From the NCBI GenBank assembly GCA_045631485.1, contig JAZQUU010000039.1, positions 62,001-126,000 on the forward strand: a stretch of DNA of 64,000 nucleotides, in the 5' to 3' direction. Of the stretch, positions 16,573 to 25,541 are shown piece after piece (the stretch's first letter is position 1; each line of letters opens with the position of its first letter). The notes below the pieces were generated by a model, which searched no databases, had not been told where the DNA came from, and worked only from the letters and a program-made list of their open reading frames with translations. This DNA is from SIG452 sp045631485. GTDB lineage: Bacteria > Bacillota > Clostridia > UMGS1840. The position numbers and the translations under genes are program-made.

Positions 16573-17199
16573 TTATGCAAAGGATTTTTTCACAACAATC
16601 TCAACGTTTTTTCCGCGAACGCCCACAATAATATCGTCGGCAAGTTTTGCAACGATAGAACGTTCCAACTCTGCATATTCGTCTTCTTTTTCTTCTACTG
16701 CTGTTTTATAGCTGAACAAAGACCAGGAACATACATAGCCCGTTTCGTATGCGATTGCAGGATCAATGTAGCCAAAGCCCATATTATAGCCGTGATAATC
16801 ATAAAATTCTCCTGCAGGAAGTGTCTGCAGAGTGGAATCGGATGCTGCTAAAAGCATGGTTTCCGCAACTGCTCTGATTTTTCCCATAATACCTTTTGCT
16901 GCGGCATTTTTACCGGATTTTGAAACAGAAATCAGCTCGTCACTTACATCCATGCTCATATCGTCTGCCTTATGCTCTACGTGAAGCTCATAGTGTGCTC
17001 CTTCGTTTTCTGCCCAGAAGCAACCACTGAAATTTTCGATAAGTCCAGGAAGCATTCCGCAAAGTTCTTCTGCCAACAAACGAAGTCTTAATGCCTTTTT
17101 ATTCTCCAAAGCGTTGTACGCAGTTACCTTTTCCACCTCAGAAAGTACCGCTTCCAAGCAAGTTAAATCTTCATTTAAGTTACAAATATTTGATTTCAA
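16573..17199 (-). CDS. ATPase-like signalling protein (possible anti-sigma-type fold)
   Basis: A 208-residue soluble protein. The segment RLRLLAEELCGMLPGLIENF resembles the first helix of GHKL/anti-sigma kinases, where a Glu-Asn pair binds Mg-ATP; here the second residue is less clear and no DxGxG loop is obvious, so activity is uncertain. The start appears to be TTG, preceded by AGGAGG with 8-nt spacing; no nearby ATG works. It follows the SpoIIE phosphatase by 12 nt. The context suggests a partner-switching role; the family assignment is tentative. Confidence 0.5.
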   Translation of the reverse strand: MKSNICNLNEDLTCLEAVLSEVEKVTAYNALENKKALRLRLLAEELCGMLPGLIENFSGCFWAENEGAHYELHVEHKADDMSMDVSDELISVSKSGKNAAAKGIMGKIRAVAETMLLAASDSTLQTLPAGEFYDYHGYNMGFGYIDPAIAYETGYVCSWSLFSYKTAVEEKEDEYAELERSIVAKLADDIIVGVRGKNVEIVVKKSFA

Positions 17200-17211
17200 T
17201 TAAATCTCCTC

Positions 17212-20019
17212 CTAACTGAGTGCGATGACAAGAGTCAACACATTTTTTTCATCTTTGTATTCATATTCCATACTCTCCGTCATTTTACGAACCATAAATA
17301 TTCCGAGTCCTCCGATTGCTCTTTCGTCCGCAGAAAGAGTTGTATCAGGTTCCGTTGCATGGAGAGGATTATATGAAATACCGTTATCGGTAAATGAAAT
17401 ACGAAGTTTTCCGTTTTCAATACTGTACGAAACAGTTGCTAGAGTTGCCTTACTGTAATTTACGATGTTTGCATAGATTTCATCAAACACAATATTGATT
17501 TTGTTTGCGATTTTTGGCATAATTTCGAGCTTTTTGGAAAGCGAATCTGCAAACTCACCAACCGTTGTGTGCGAATCACGATTCGGCACAACCGAAATAC
17601 TTTCGTCTCCCAATATTGCGTCAAAATCAAGTGCAAGCATTGTGATATCATCAAACTGCGGAGCAGTACCCACGAATTCATCCACATCTTCCTTGATAAG
17701 CTTACAAAGGCTATCAGGCTTTGTTGATTCAAGTGAATTCACAAAATCAAGAAGCCGCTGTTCTCCGTAAAGCTCGGTGTTGTTATTCGTTGCTTCAGTA
17801 ACACCGTCTGTGTAGAGAAAAAGTTTGTCTCCCGGCATAAGCTGCAGTTCGTTTTTACGGTATTTGATACCTTCCATTCCGGCAAGAAGCATTCCGCTTC
17901 TTGCTTTCATATACGAAAATGCTTCGCCGTTTCGTTTGAAAAGTGGTGGATTATGCCCTGCATTGGCAAACTTCATCAGTCCTGTTTTGGTGTCTAAAAT
18001 ACCAAGCCATGCCGTTACGAACATTCCTGCATCATTATTTTCGCAGAGTTTGTCATTTGCAATGGTAAATATTTCGTCGGGTTCCAATCCTCTCTCCGCC
18101 AAATCTCTGATAACAGTTTTTGCTCTCATCATACACATGGCACCAGGAATCCCTTTCCCGGATACATCCGCAACTAAGAAAGCGATGGTGGAATCATTTA
18201 ACATATAAAAGTCATAGAAATCGCCGCCAACTTCCTTTGCTGTGATCATTTCGGCATAAAGCTTGAACGAATTGCTTTTCGGGAATGTTGCAGGAAGCGA
18301 TGAATACTGAATCTGTTTTGCAAATTCAAGTTCCTTGTCGATTCTTGCAGCAGCCTCTTTGATATACCGTTTCAGCGTGCCAACTGTCTGATTGATGTCA
18401 TCGGAAAGGGATGCAAACTCCTCATTAGAACGAACATCCACGGTCACATTTAAGTTTCCGTTTGTAATTTCGGCAAGCCCTTTGTTGATTTTTCTTAAAT
18501 TATCAATGATAATTCTCTTTATCAAGAAATAAATAAGAACAAACAAAGCTGCAAAAATGAGAATTTCCATAAAGGTGTTCACATACACCGAAGCTTCTTT
18601 CATAAACATAGCTTCCACCTTCGGCATAGCACCAACGATATAATAGCCTTCTACGAAACGATAGGAACAAAGATATTTTTCGTTGTACACTGTTGATTCA
18701 AAAATTTCGCCCTCTTTGATTGTTTCGGGGTCAAAGGTGATACCGATTTTTTGAAGCTCCGCTCCCTCAAAATCACTTCTGTATGTTACAAGATTGAAGT
18801 TTTCATCGCAGATTGCAACAAATCCATCATTTCCCACATGGCGATTTTTCGATACTGTTTTGACATACTTGTCAATATCGGCACGAAACTGCGTGCTGTC
18901 GTATCCAACTTGAATGAAACCACCATCGGATAATGCAATTGCGCCATATTTTCTGTAAGTAACATCATCATAGGAGGTGGGTCTGTAATCCTGGATATAC
19001 TGATCTTTTTTCTCTTCTAAAAGAGCCATCACAAATTCATTTGACTGAGAACCGCTCGCCATTTCATAGCCGATATACTCTTTGTTGTTGGAATCTGCAA
19101 TGTAACCTTTTTCATCGATGATATTGACCTCAATCACATTGTATTTCATAGCCAAAGACGAAAGAGTTGCACCATTTAAGTATTCATCTTTGATGCTTTC
19201 GGTTTTTTTCAATAGATTGTCATTGGACTCATCCAGGATATCCTGAAACACATCGGTAAGGCTCATTTTTATGGATTTATTTGTTTGAGCCTCACTCATA
19301 CCTGTCTGAATCACCGAAGAAAATGAACTTGTGGCAACAAAGGCAATCACAATACAGATTAAAAGCCAGCTCTGGAATGTCTGTGAGATCTGTTTTTGTT
19401 CTTTTTTGAAATAAAGCCTTTCTCTGCCGATTACAGATACTGCAAAAACGGCAATTCCAACAGCAAAACCGTTACCGATGACCATAGGAAGTGTGCATAT
19501 CTTTACAAAATCGAATGCAACCGCCGCATCATCCATATTGGTAAAGAATATCATCAACATATGGAAAACTTCTGTAACCATACCGATACCCAACCCATAG
19601 AGCCAGGTTGGCTTCTTGTTATCAAACATATACGTTCTGAGTACTGCCGCAATCAAACCGGCAAGAATTGTAGATACCGAGCAGGCAAGTTGCGTATATG
19701 TTCCGGCAAGGCCGAAATAAACTGCTACAAAACGATAAATACCACCAATAAGTCCTGCAATAATTCCTGCAGGAGCACCAAAGATAAGCCCTGCACACAA
19801 AGGTGCGGCGTCTCTCACATTCATGATGGTACCGTCGCCTATATCAAAGCCGCCGAATATTGTGGTTGCGAAAATCGCCATAAGGCCAAAAAGAACGCCG
19901 ATGATTATTTGTTTTATTTTATAAGGCGTTTTGAAAAATGCTGTTTTTTTGTCAAGTATGTAGAGAAAAATGGCAAGAAGCGCATTATAGGATGCAGACA
20001 TTATTAAATGTAGTGCCAT
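17212..20019 (-). CDS. Membrane SpoIIE-family phosphatase with sensor and anti-sigma kinase-like domains
   Basis: A 935-residue receptor. In order: a LytS-type 5TM receptor domain (residues 1-200), one more helix (about 215), an extracytoplasmic Cache-like sensor (250-480), a helix (about 490), HAMP, and a PP2C/SpoIIE phosphatase (about 575-790; GGDFYDFYML, ADVSGKGIPGA, NAGHNPPLF, LYTDGVTEA, FDDITMLAL). A C-terminal HATPase follows (NKINIVFDEIYANIVNYS, DNGISYN, GGLGIFMVRKM). It would dephosphorylate STAS proteins such as its neighbour at 20053, while the fused ATPase could act as the opposing kinase or a binding domain. AAGGAG precedes the start. Confidence 0.88.
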   Translation of the reverse strand: MALHLIMSASYNALLAIFLYILDKKTAFFKTPYKIKQIIIGVLFGLMAIFATTIFGGFDIGDGTIMNVRDAAPLCAGLIFGAPAGIIAGLIGGIYRFVAVYFGLAGTYTQLACSVSTILAGLIAAVLRTYMFDNKKPTWLYGLGIGMVTEVFHMLMIFFTNMDDAAVAFDFVKICTLPMVIGNGFAVGIAVFAVSVIGRERLYFKKEQKQISQTFQSWLLICIVIAFVATSSFSSVIQTGMSEAQTNKSIKMSLTDVFQDILDESNDNLLKKTESIKDEYLNGATLSSLAMKYNVIEVNIIDEKGYIADSNNKEYIGYEMASGSQSNEFVMALLEEKKDQYIQDYRPTSYDDVTYRKYGAIALSDGGFIQVGYDSTQFRADIDKYVKTVSKNRHVGNDGFVAICDENFNLVTYRSDFEGAELQKIGITFDPETIKEGEIFESTVYNEKYLCSYRFVEGYYIVGAMPKVEAMFMKEASVYVNTFMEILIFAALFVLIYFLIKRIIIDNLRKINKGLAEITNGNLNVTVDVRSNEEFASLSDDINQTVGTLKRYIKEAAARIDKELEFAKQIQYSSLPATFPKSNSFKLYAEMITAKEVGGDFYDFYMLNDSTIAFLVADVSGKGIPGAMCMMRAKTVIRDLAERGLEPDEIFTIANDKLCENNDAGMFVTAWLGILDTKTGLMKFANAGHNPPLFKRNGEAFSYMKARSGMLLAGMEGIKYRKNELQLMPGDKLFLYTDGVTEATNNNTELYGEQRLLDFVNSLESTKPDSLCKLIKEDVDEFVGTAPQFDDITMLALDFDAILGDESISVVPNRDSHTTVGEFADSLSKKLEIMPKIANKINIVFDEIYANIVNYSKATLATVSYSIENGKLRISFTDNGISYNPLHATEPDTTLSADERAIGGLGIFMVRKMTESMEYEYKDEKNVLTLVIALS

Positions 20020-20052
20020 ATTTTCATCTCCTTATCAAAATTATCTTCGTTC

Positions 20053-20349
20053 TTATTCGATGGTAAGAATATCTAAAAATCCGGTAATATCAAACACTTC
20101 CATAATGCTGTCGTTCACTCCGGTAAGCTTCATGGAACCCTGCTGATTCATTGTTTTTTGTGCTTTTAAAATCACTCGAAGTCCTGCGGAAGAAACATAT
20201 TCCAAATTGGTAAAATCAAAAGTAAGTTCCTTAAGATTCGCAAGAACTGCATCCAGTTCGTTTTCCAATTCCGGTGCGGTTTGTGTATCAAGTCTTCCTG
20301 ATACGATGAGGGTCGCTGTGTCGTTTCCGATTTTCTTTTCAATAGTCAT
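20053..20349 (-). CDS. STAS-domain anti-sigma factor antagonist
   Basis: A 98-residue single STAS domain related to SpoIIAA/RsbV. The phospho-acceptor serine lies in EYVSSAGLRVIL, preceded by the usual strand LTFDFTNLEY. Such proteins switch partners according to phosphorylation by an anti-sigma-type kinase and dephosphorylation by a PP2C enzyme; the SpoIIE gene starts 33 nt downstream. It is similar to the other STAS protein at 25122-25415 (shared YxSSxGxRV core), suggesting two parallel inputs. AAAGGAG precedes the start. Confidence 0.9.
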   Translation of the reverse strand: MTIEKKIGNDTATLIVSGRLDTQTAPELENELDAVLANLKELTFDFTNLEYVSSAGLRVILKAQKTMNQQGSMKLTGVNDSIMEVFDITGFLDILTIE

Positions 20350-20383
20350 TTTTAAAATCTCCTTTTTTATGATAATGTTATGA

Positions 20384-20908
20384 TTACTGTTTCCACGATT
20401 CGATTGGCTCGTAGAGAAATGATAGCTCTGCCATGGGAGTTTTTAAACTCTCGGCAAGTTTTTTAACAGCCTTTCGGATATCGGGCGAAAAATCCAGATA
20501 CCAATCAATGGTTTCCAGGATGTATTTTCGCTTAAATTCCTCATCTGTTACGATTGCACACTGTAAATTATGCAATCTGTCTGCCGCTTTTACTACATAA
20601 GCAATGGGATTTTGACGGATGGCATTGACATATTCTGCCATAATATATCCCTTTTTCTTGGTCAGCAATTTCACCGCCGTAAGGATTTCATTGTTTCCGT
20701 ATTGCAAAATTTCTTCTTCGGTTGCATCGGTATCCTCCAATAAATCGTGAAAAAGTGCTGCTATCTGATAATGTTCGCTGAGCCCCGCATCCTTCACAAT
20801 TTCCGAAACCGCTATCGGATGGGTGATATAATCATCTCCGCCGATACGCTTTTGACCTTTATGCTTTTTCGTTGCAAATTTTAGAGCAAGCTCATAGCTT
20901 TCACTCAT
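20384..20908 (-). CDS. HD-domain alarmone hydrolase-like protein
   Basis: A 174-residue stand-alone hydrolase domain of the RelA/SpoT type. Motifs are intact: KHKGQKRIGGDDYITHPIAV (metal-binding His and substrate contacts), ALFHDLLEDTDAT (HD and the catalytic ED pair), and AADRLHNLQ (the last metal-binding Asp plus Asn). The family splits the pyrophosphate from (p)ppGpp. The ATG overlaps the stop of the alarmone synthetase gene by 1 nt (TAATG), so the two are tightly coupled. Confidence 0.85.
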   Translation of the reverse strand: MSESYELALKFATKKHKGQKRIGGDDYITHPIAVSEIVKDAGLSEHYQIAALFHDLLEDTDATEEEILQYGNNEILTAVKLLTKKKGYIMAEYVNAIRQNPIAYVVKAADRLHNLQCAIVTDEEFKRKYILETIDWYLDFSPDIRKAVKKLAESLKTPMAELSFLYEPIESWKQ

Positions 20909-21966
20909 TAGCACTCCTCCTTCTGACTAAGAAGGTATTTTGCCTGTCTTTCCGCTTTTTCCTTGGTTCCCAAAGAAATTTTTAAGAATGCTGTCATTTT
21001 ATCAAAATTATAGTTTTTTCTAAGAAGCTCTGCACGGCACAAGAAACGAAGTGCAACACTTGATGAAACGATATCCAGGTCTGCTGCAGACAAAGCTTTC
21101 TTTGCAAGTTTCATTGCAAGGTCATGATTTTCTTTGATCATCACTTCAATATCGCCAAGTTTGGTGATACCTAAAAATGCAAGCTGCGGAATATAGCTTT
21201 CGGGGTCAATCTCTCTGATTTCTGCACCTGAAATGGCGGCAATTTCCTTAATTAAGCCCTGCATTTTTCGGTTGTTTAAGACATATTCGTTTAACGAAAT
21301 CATATTGATTGAAACATCGTCTGCATCATCTGTGATAATTCGTTGTCTGATATCTTCGGTATATCCCACCATATTGTCACGTGCACGCACAAATTCATCA
21401 TCTGCAAGCTCGAGTAATCCTGCAAGACGGGCAAACTGTCGATTAATTTCTCTGGGAACACCAAAATCACTCTTATATCCGATATCGTGGTGAATTGCCG
21501 ACCAGGCGTGCTGAAGAATGGTTCTTATCTGCACCTCAAATTTCTTTCCGCAGATTTCATCGGGCCACTTATCTCCAAACGGTAGTGAACAGATGTAATG
21601 AAGAGACAGATATCCAAACGAATCTTCCTTGATAAGAGCTCTTTTATCGGAAGAATTTTCCCGGTCAATCACAAAATTCTCTTCCACCTTTTGACCGATT
21701 TTATCAATTTCATCGGCTAAAAAGCAAACCACACGGCAACCGAGAATATCGGTGATATCTTCCAGGGTGTTGTATCCATCACCCTTTCTTTCAAGCTTTC
21801 CGGCAAGACTTTTTTCTTCTTTTACACGGTGTTCAACAGCTAAAACCGTAAGTCCAAGCTCCATTACAATATCCGAAAGCATGGTATGTACCGTGTCACC
21901 CAAGGTTACAAAGTCATTCCTTTGCTTCCTGTAATCCTCTAAAATTAATCTGCATTTTAAGTTCAT
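20908..21966 (-). CDS. RelA/SpoT-domain alarmone synthetase
   Basis: A 352-residue protein with a (p)ppGpp synthetase domain but no HD, TGS or ACT domain. Visible motifs: HRVKEEKSLAGKLERKG (ATP-binding basic stretch), TDILGCRVVCF, the G-loop FGYLSLHYIC with its tyrosine, and FEVQIRTILQHAWSAIHHDIGYK. About 150 helical residues follow, of unknown role. It is followed with 1-nt overlap by a separate hydrolase gene. It could be a housekeeping-independent alarmone source or a toxic small alarmone synthetase balanced by the hydrolase; sequence alone cannot decide. Confidence 0.85.
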   Translation of the reverse strand: MNLKCRLILEDYRKQRNDFVTLGDTVHTMLSDIVMELGLTVLAVEHRVKEEKSLAGKLERKGDGYNTLEDITDILGCRVVCFLADEIDKIGQKVEENFVIDRENSSDKRALIKEDSFGYLSLHYICSLPFGDKWPDEICGKKFEVQIRTILQHAWSAIHHDIGYKSDFGVPREINRQFARLAGLLELADDEFVRARDNMVGYTEDIRQRIITDDADDVSINMISLNEYVLNNRKMQGLIKEIAAISGAEIREIDPESYIPQLAFLGITKLGDIEVMIKENHDLAMKLAKKALSAADLDIVSSSVALRFLCRAELLRKNYNFDKMTAFLKISLGTKEKAERQAKYLLSQKEEC

Positions 21967-21978
21967 AATTCCTCCTCC

Positions 21979-22935
21979 TTATAACAAACCTAACATCAGC
22001 CGGAACAAATCATAAATTGCGCCGCCCAATGCTCCGATTAAAAGTACCATAAACAAATATAAAAACATACTGGTTTTACTGATTTTATTATGTTCAATCG
22101 TGAAGTAAAAATTGTAATGTGCTTTCATATTGGCGTCACGTTCTTCCACCCACTGATAGGTGATGGCATCCGAACAGTTATACCCTTTCGGTGCATAATT
22201 TCGGTTTAGCTCCGCTTCCAGGCGCCTGATACGGTAACAGGTTGAATCGTTCATTTCATACTCATCGCCGAGAGAAATGGTAACCAATGCCTTTCTGATG
22301 CGTTGCTCCTGCAAATCTTCAATTTCATTGATTTCAGGCGGCAGAAGACGTGCTTCATTGATTCTGATGGAATATCCGTATTTTTCAGAAATGATGGGAC
22401 TTTGAATCAAAGAATTGATTTTATCAAACATACCGCCCACATCAATCACCGGAGCAAACACCACGTCCAGGGTTTTATGGGGTATTCTGAATATAAGATA
22501 CGCTTCATCGGATGTTATACATTCCTTAATAAATTCAAAATCAAAGGTAATCACCGTTCCGTATGAAACTGTTTCTGCTTTAATAAATTCATCGGCAAGA
22601 TTGATAAGACTTACGGTTCTACCGTCATATCGAAGCTCCGAAGTGTATTTGGTTTTCTCAGAATCCACTTTTCCGTTAGTGTTAAACAACGCTCGAAGTG
22701 CCGAACTGTCGGAGAGCATATAAGATAAATCGGTGATTTCCGTTTCCTCTATCATAAAAGGAACAAAAATGTTAACTGCTTTCGTTTCTTTTGCTCCATA
22801 CACACGCACGCTGATATCCACAAAGCTTTGGCCCTTTGGATTAATCCATTCATTTAAGTAAATTGTGCTTCTGTCGTCACCATCTATCCATAGCGCCCAA
22901 CCATCATCGGCAAAGCGTTTTTTTTTATTTCCCAA
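21979..22935 (-). CDS. Tail-anchored protein of unknown function
   Basis: A 318-residue protein that is hydrophilic for about 280 residues, then has one hydrophobic helix (MFLYLFMVLLIGALGGAIY), so it is likely tail-anchored with a cytoplasmic domain. I recognise no family. The start appears to be TTG at 22935, preceded by AAGGAGG and overlapping the last 11 nt of the diguanylate cyclase gene. It sits between the cyclase and alarmone synthetase genes, so it may connect second-messenger sensing to the membrane; that is speculation. Confidence 0.6.
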   Translation of the reverse strand: MGNKKKRFADDGWALWIDGDDRSTIYLNEWINPKGQSFVDISVRVYGAKETKAVNIFVPFMIEETEITDLSYMLSDSSALRALFNTNGKVDSEKTKYTSELRYDGRTVSLINLADEFIKAETVSYGTVITFDFEFIKECITSDEAYLIFRIPHKTLDVVFAPVIDVGGMFDKINSLIQSPIISEKYGYSIRINEARLLPPEINEIEDLQEQRIRKALVTISLGDEYEMNDSTCYRIRRLEAELNRNYAPKGYNCSDAITYQWVEERDANMKAHYNFYFTIEHNKISKTSMFLYLFMVLLIGALGGAIYDLFRLMLGLL

Positions 22936-24508
22936 GCTTGGTTGCCTCCTTCATTTTCCGTTTGTTTTCATACATCGCATCGTCGGCTTTGTTAAATACA
23001 TCTATAAAGTTTTTATCTTTTTTAGAATCGTATCTTGCAAAACCTTTTGCAATGTTTACGGGAATAGCTTCCTTCTCTGTATCTACAATCCTATTTCCGC
23101 ATTCTTCATCAAATTTTTTAAGAAGTAACTCTACTTCATCAAGGTCTCTGTTTTGTAAAATTGCCAAAAACTCGTCACCGCCGATTCTGAAAACCGGACT
23201 TCTTTTAAACACATCCGATATCACGCTTGCCGCACCTACAATCAACTTGTTACCTACATCGTGACCATATCTGTCGTTGGTTTCCTTGAGATAATTAAGG
23301 TCAAAAACCATAACGCCGAAGGCAATTTCTTTGGTTTCGATTTCTTTATCAAAATCTGTGATCCACGCCCAATATGAATTGGTGTTTCTAAGCCCTGTGA
23401 GAGTGTCGCGATATGCCATGAGATGTTGCAGTTTTTCGTGCTCCTTAAGCTGCAAAGTCATATTTTCAAACGCAGTACTTAAAAGCTTTATTTCATATGT
23501 ATTGCTATGCACAATATCAACATCATAATCTCTGTTTGAAAGTTTTACCGATGCATCGGTCAGCTTTTTTAAGGGATACACAATTTTTTTCACAATAATG
23601 ATTGCTATCAAAGAAAACATCACCGCAAGAATCAGCACAACAAAAAGGATTTTTAATGCGATATCATAACGAATCTGTCTGATATCTTTATAGCTTGCAG
23701 ACAGGATAAGAGTCATTCCGTTGGTTAATTCTTCAGATACACTTAAGTACTCCTCCGGATGCTCATGAAGTTTTGTATCTTCGGCATGCTCCAAATTATA
23801 CACATCGGCACCTTCAAACTCCAAATGAGCAAATCCGTTTTCATAAATTTTGATATTATGAACCTTATCGGTCAAAATGCTATAGTCAAAGTCCATACCA
23901 ACAATGCCAACAAACTCATTATCGTAATATAACGGTACTACATAAGAAATCATCAGGATGTTGTTGTTTTTATTGTAATAAGGCAACATCCAAACGGGTT
24001 TTCCTGCTTCAAGCGGCTGCCAGTACCATCCCACATGCTCGGTATCAGATTTATCATAACGCGAAATATCAGTAGGTTCAAAGCGCATAAATCCGTCTTC
24101 CCTTTTTACTCTACTGTAAAACAACCCGAATGTGTTGTGCGAAAGTTCAGGTGCAAATCTGAAATAATACGCCACCGCACCATCAGTATTATTTGCTACA
24201 TCAATAAACATTTCATCGGAACGCTCTAAAATATCGGCCTGTCTTTTCTCATCCTCAATATCGGCTTTACTGTTTATAAAATCGAGCACATAGCTTTCCA
24301 TAATATGCACTGATTTTTCCATATCACCAAAAATATCATTGATTTGAGAAGCATCTTTTTCGCAGGTGACATTTATATAATCTTCTGTCTGATGCTGCAC
24401 AAACTGATCGACCTCATATATGCTTAATCCACCTATGAACACCGTAATAGCCAACATTGCGGATATAACGGTCATTAAAACTTTAAATTGCATTGATTGT
24501 ATTTTCAC
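22925..24508 (-). CDS. Membrane diguanylate cyclase (Cache-HAMP-GGDEF)
   Basis: A 527-residue protein that makes c-di-GMP. Order: transmembrane helix (about 10-30), extracytoplasmic Cache-type sensor (35-275; PVWMLPYYNK, YVVPLYYDNEFVGIVGMDFD), helix (about 285-308), HAMP, GGDEF domain. The catalytic motif RIGGDEF is intact at about residues 441-447. The inhibitory RxxD I-site is absent (RSPV at that place), so product inhibition is not expected. The start is GTG with AAAGG at 10 nt. A TGTCATA-type box lies 37 nt upstream. Confidence 0.9.
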   Translation of the reverse strand: MKIQSMQFKVLMTVISAMLAITVFIGGLSIYEVDQFVQHQTEDYINVTCEKDASQINDIFGDMEKSVHIMESYVLDFINSKADIEDEKRQADILERSDEMFIDVANNTDGAVAYYFRFAPELSHNTFGLFYSRVKREDGFMRFEPTDISRYDKSDTEHVGWYWQPLEAGKPVWMLPYYNKNNNILMISYVVPLYYDNEFVGIVGMDFDYSILTDKVHNIKIYENGFAHLEFEGADVYNLEHAEDTKLHEHPEEYLSVSEELTNGMTLILSASYKDIRQIRYDIALKILFVVLILAVMFSLIAIIIVKKIVYPLKKLTDASVKLSNRDYDVDIVHSNTYEIKLLSTAFENMTLQLKEHEKLQHLMAYRDTLTGLRNTNSYWAWITDFDKEIETKEIAFGVMVFDLNYLKETNDRYGHDVGNKLIVGAASVISDVFKRSPVFRIGGDEFLAILQNRDLDEVELLLKKFDEECGNRIVDTEKEAIPVNIAKGFARYDSKKDKNFIDVFNKADDAMYENKRKMKEATKLGK

Positions 24509-24544
24509 TTGTGATTAACCTTTCCGCTCATCGTATAAACCCGC

Positions 24545-24566
24545 TATGACAAACCTATAATAAATT
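24545..24566 (-). promoter_or_regulatory. TGTCATA-type direct-repeat box upstream of the diguanylate cyclase
   Basis: Minus strand reads AATTTATTATAGGTTTGTCA then TA. The right half TTTGTCATA matches the other two boxes exactly; the left half is degenerate (TTTATTATA). GCGGGTTTATACGA follows, giving a possible -10. It lies at the 3' end of the oxidoreductase gene, so it would be an internal promoter. Confidence 0.5.
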
Positions 24567-25112
24567 TGAGATGCGTTTTTTTGCGTTATCCATAATTTCT
24601 TGCACATTTGCGCCGAAGATATCAAGCCCTTCTGCCGAGTAAAAGCTGATATCCGAAATACCGAAAAAGTTTTCCGAAAGTGCTTTTACATAGTCAAAAC
24701 CGAAATTGTTGTTGCCGATATACCCACCCGAGGTAGTGATATAATATAACTTTTTAGCTTTGCATTTACTTACGGGGCGACCTTCTTCGGAATATTCGAA
24801 AGTGATTCCCGAAACTGTGATATTTTCCAAATAAATTTTTAAAATAGCAGGAAACGACAAATCCCAATACGGTGCCGCAATCACAATCATATCCACATTT
24901 GCAAACTGCTTTGCATATTTCATTTCCTCCTCGGAAACCGTATGCAATGCTCTTTTATCGATGTCTTGATTACAAAGGGGTAAAATCTTCTCTTGATACA
25001 AATGAACTTCGATGACTTCCCCGTTCAAGCCATTAAGTAAATGCCTTGAAAGTTCATCGGTTCTTGAATTTGGCCTTGCACAAGCATTGATAAACAAGAT
25101 TTTATTCTTCAT
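24555..25112 (-). CDS. Flavodoxin-fold NAD(P)H oxidoreductase
   Basis: A 185-residue FMN-dependent oxidoreductase of the azoreductase/NQO1-like group. Seen: KILFINACARPNSRTDELSRHLL (the phosphate-binding loop after strand 1), the IVIAAPYWDLSFPAILKIYLEN core segment, and TTSGGYIGNNNFGFDYVKA near the isoalloxazine site. Azoreductase and quinone or nitro reductase activities occur in the family; the physiological substrate is unknown. It lies between a STAS gene and the diguanylate cyclase, with a 9-nt gap to the STAS gene. Its presence hints at a redox input to the signalling unit, which is inference. Confidence 0.85.
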   Translation of the reverse strand: MKNKILFINACARPNSRTDELSRHLLNGLNGEVIEVHLYQEKILPLCNQDIDKRALHTVSEEEMKYAKQFANVDMIVIAAPYWDLSFPAILKIYLENITVSGITFEYSEEGRPVSKCKAKKLYYITTSGGYIGNNNFGFDYVKALSENFFGISDISFYSAEGLDIFGANVQEIMDNAKKRISNLL

Positions 25113-25121
25113 GTAGTTCTC

Positions 25122-25415
25122 CTATTTCAGCATTTCTAAAAGGCCTGTCATTTCAAAAATCTCGCAAACGAGGTCGTTTGCTTTTTCAATCCGCATTGTC
25201 CCTTGATTGAAATTCATTTTTTTATAGGCAGCCAGCAGAACTCGAATTCCTGAGGAGGATATATATTCCAACTCGGACATATCAAAAACAAGCTCTTTTG
25301 TGTTATCGGAAAGTTCATCTACTATCGATTGAAGATTCGGTGCAGTTGTTGTGTCGAGTCTTCCTGCGATTGACAAAGTAACAAGTTCAAAATCTCGTTC
25401 CACATTGATTGTCAT
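25122..25415 (-). CDS. STAS-domain anti-sigma factor antagonist, first gene of its unit
   Basis: A 97-residue single STAS domain. The phosphorylatable serine is in EYISSSGIRVLLAAY. The start MTINVERDFE is preceded by AAAGGAG; longer readings have no ribosome site. It leads a tight gene series going down to 16321 and is preceded by the TGTCATA direct-repeat box at 25467-25488. Together with the second STAS protein and SpoIIE phosphatase it completes a partner-switching pathway except for a clear stand-alone anti-sigma kinase and the controlled target. Confidence 0.9.
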   Translation of the reverse strand: MTINVERDFELVTLSIAGRLDTTTAPNLQSIVDELSDNTKELVFDMSELEYISSSGIRVLLAAYKKMNFNQGTMRIEKANDLVCEIFEMTGLLEMLK

Positions 25416-25466
25416 AAAAATTCTCCTTTCAAAGAACATAACATAAATATAAAATAGCATATCCGA

Positions 25467-25488
25467 TATGACAAACCTATGACAAATT
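25467..25488 (-). promoter_or_regulatory. TGTCATA direct-repeat box upstream of the STAS-led unit
   Basis: Minus strand contains TTTGTCATAGGTTTGTCATA, two TTTGTCATA copies with an 11-bp period. The box lies 52 nt before the STAS start codon, and T/A-rich -10-like sequences begin about 8 bp after it. The spacing fits one turn per half-site, as for OmpR/PhoB-type regulators. Confidence 0.65.
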
Positions 25489-25501
25489 CAAATTTATATA
25501 C

Positions 25502-25530
25502 AAAAAATACGGCCGGATGATTCCGACCGT
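25502..25530 (-). terminator. Rho-independent terminator after the response regulator gene
   Basis: Minus-strand stem ACGGTCGGA / TCCGGCCGT (one U-G wobble), tetraloop ATCA, then six T residues. It separates the sensor kinase/regulator unit from the STAS-led unit. Confidence 0.85.
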
Positions 25531-25541
25531 AAACATATTTA

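Noticed and set aside
19396..20007. A 203-codon open frame on the plus strand
   Set aside because: It lies opposite the membrane domain of the SpoIIE phosphatase gene, has no ribosome site or recognisable domain, and is explained by the composition of the true gene.
22863..23264. Open frames on the plus strand opposite the diguanylate cyclase
   Set aside because: Antisense shadows of a gene with intact GGDEF and Cache domains; no start signals.
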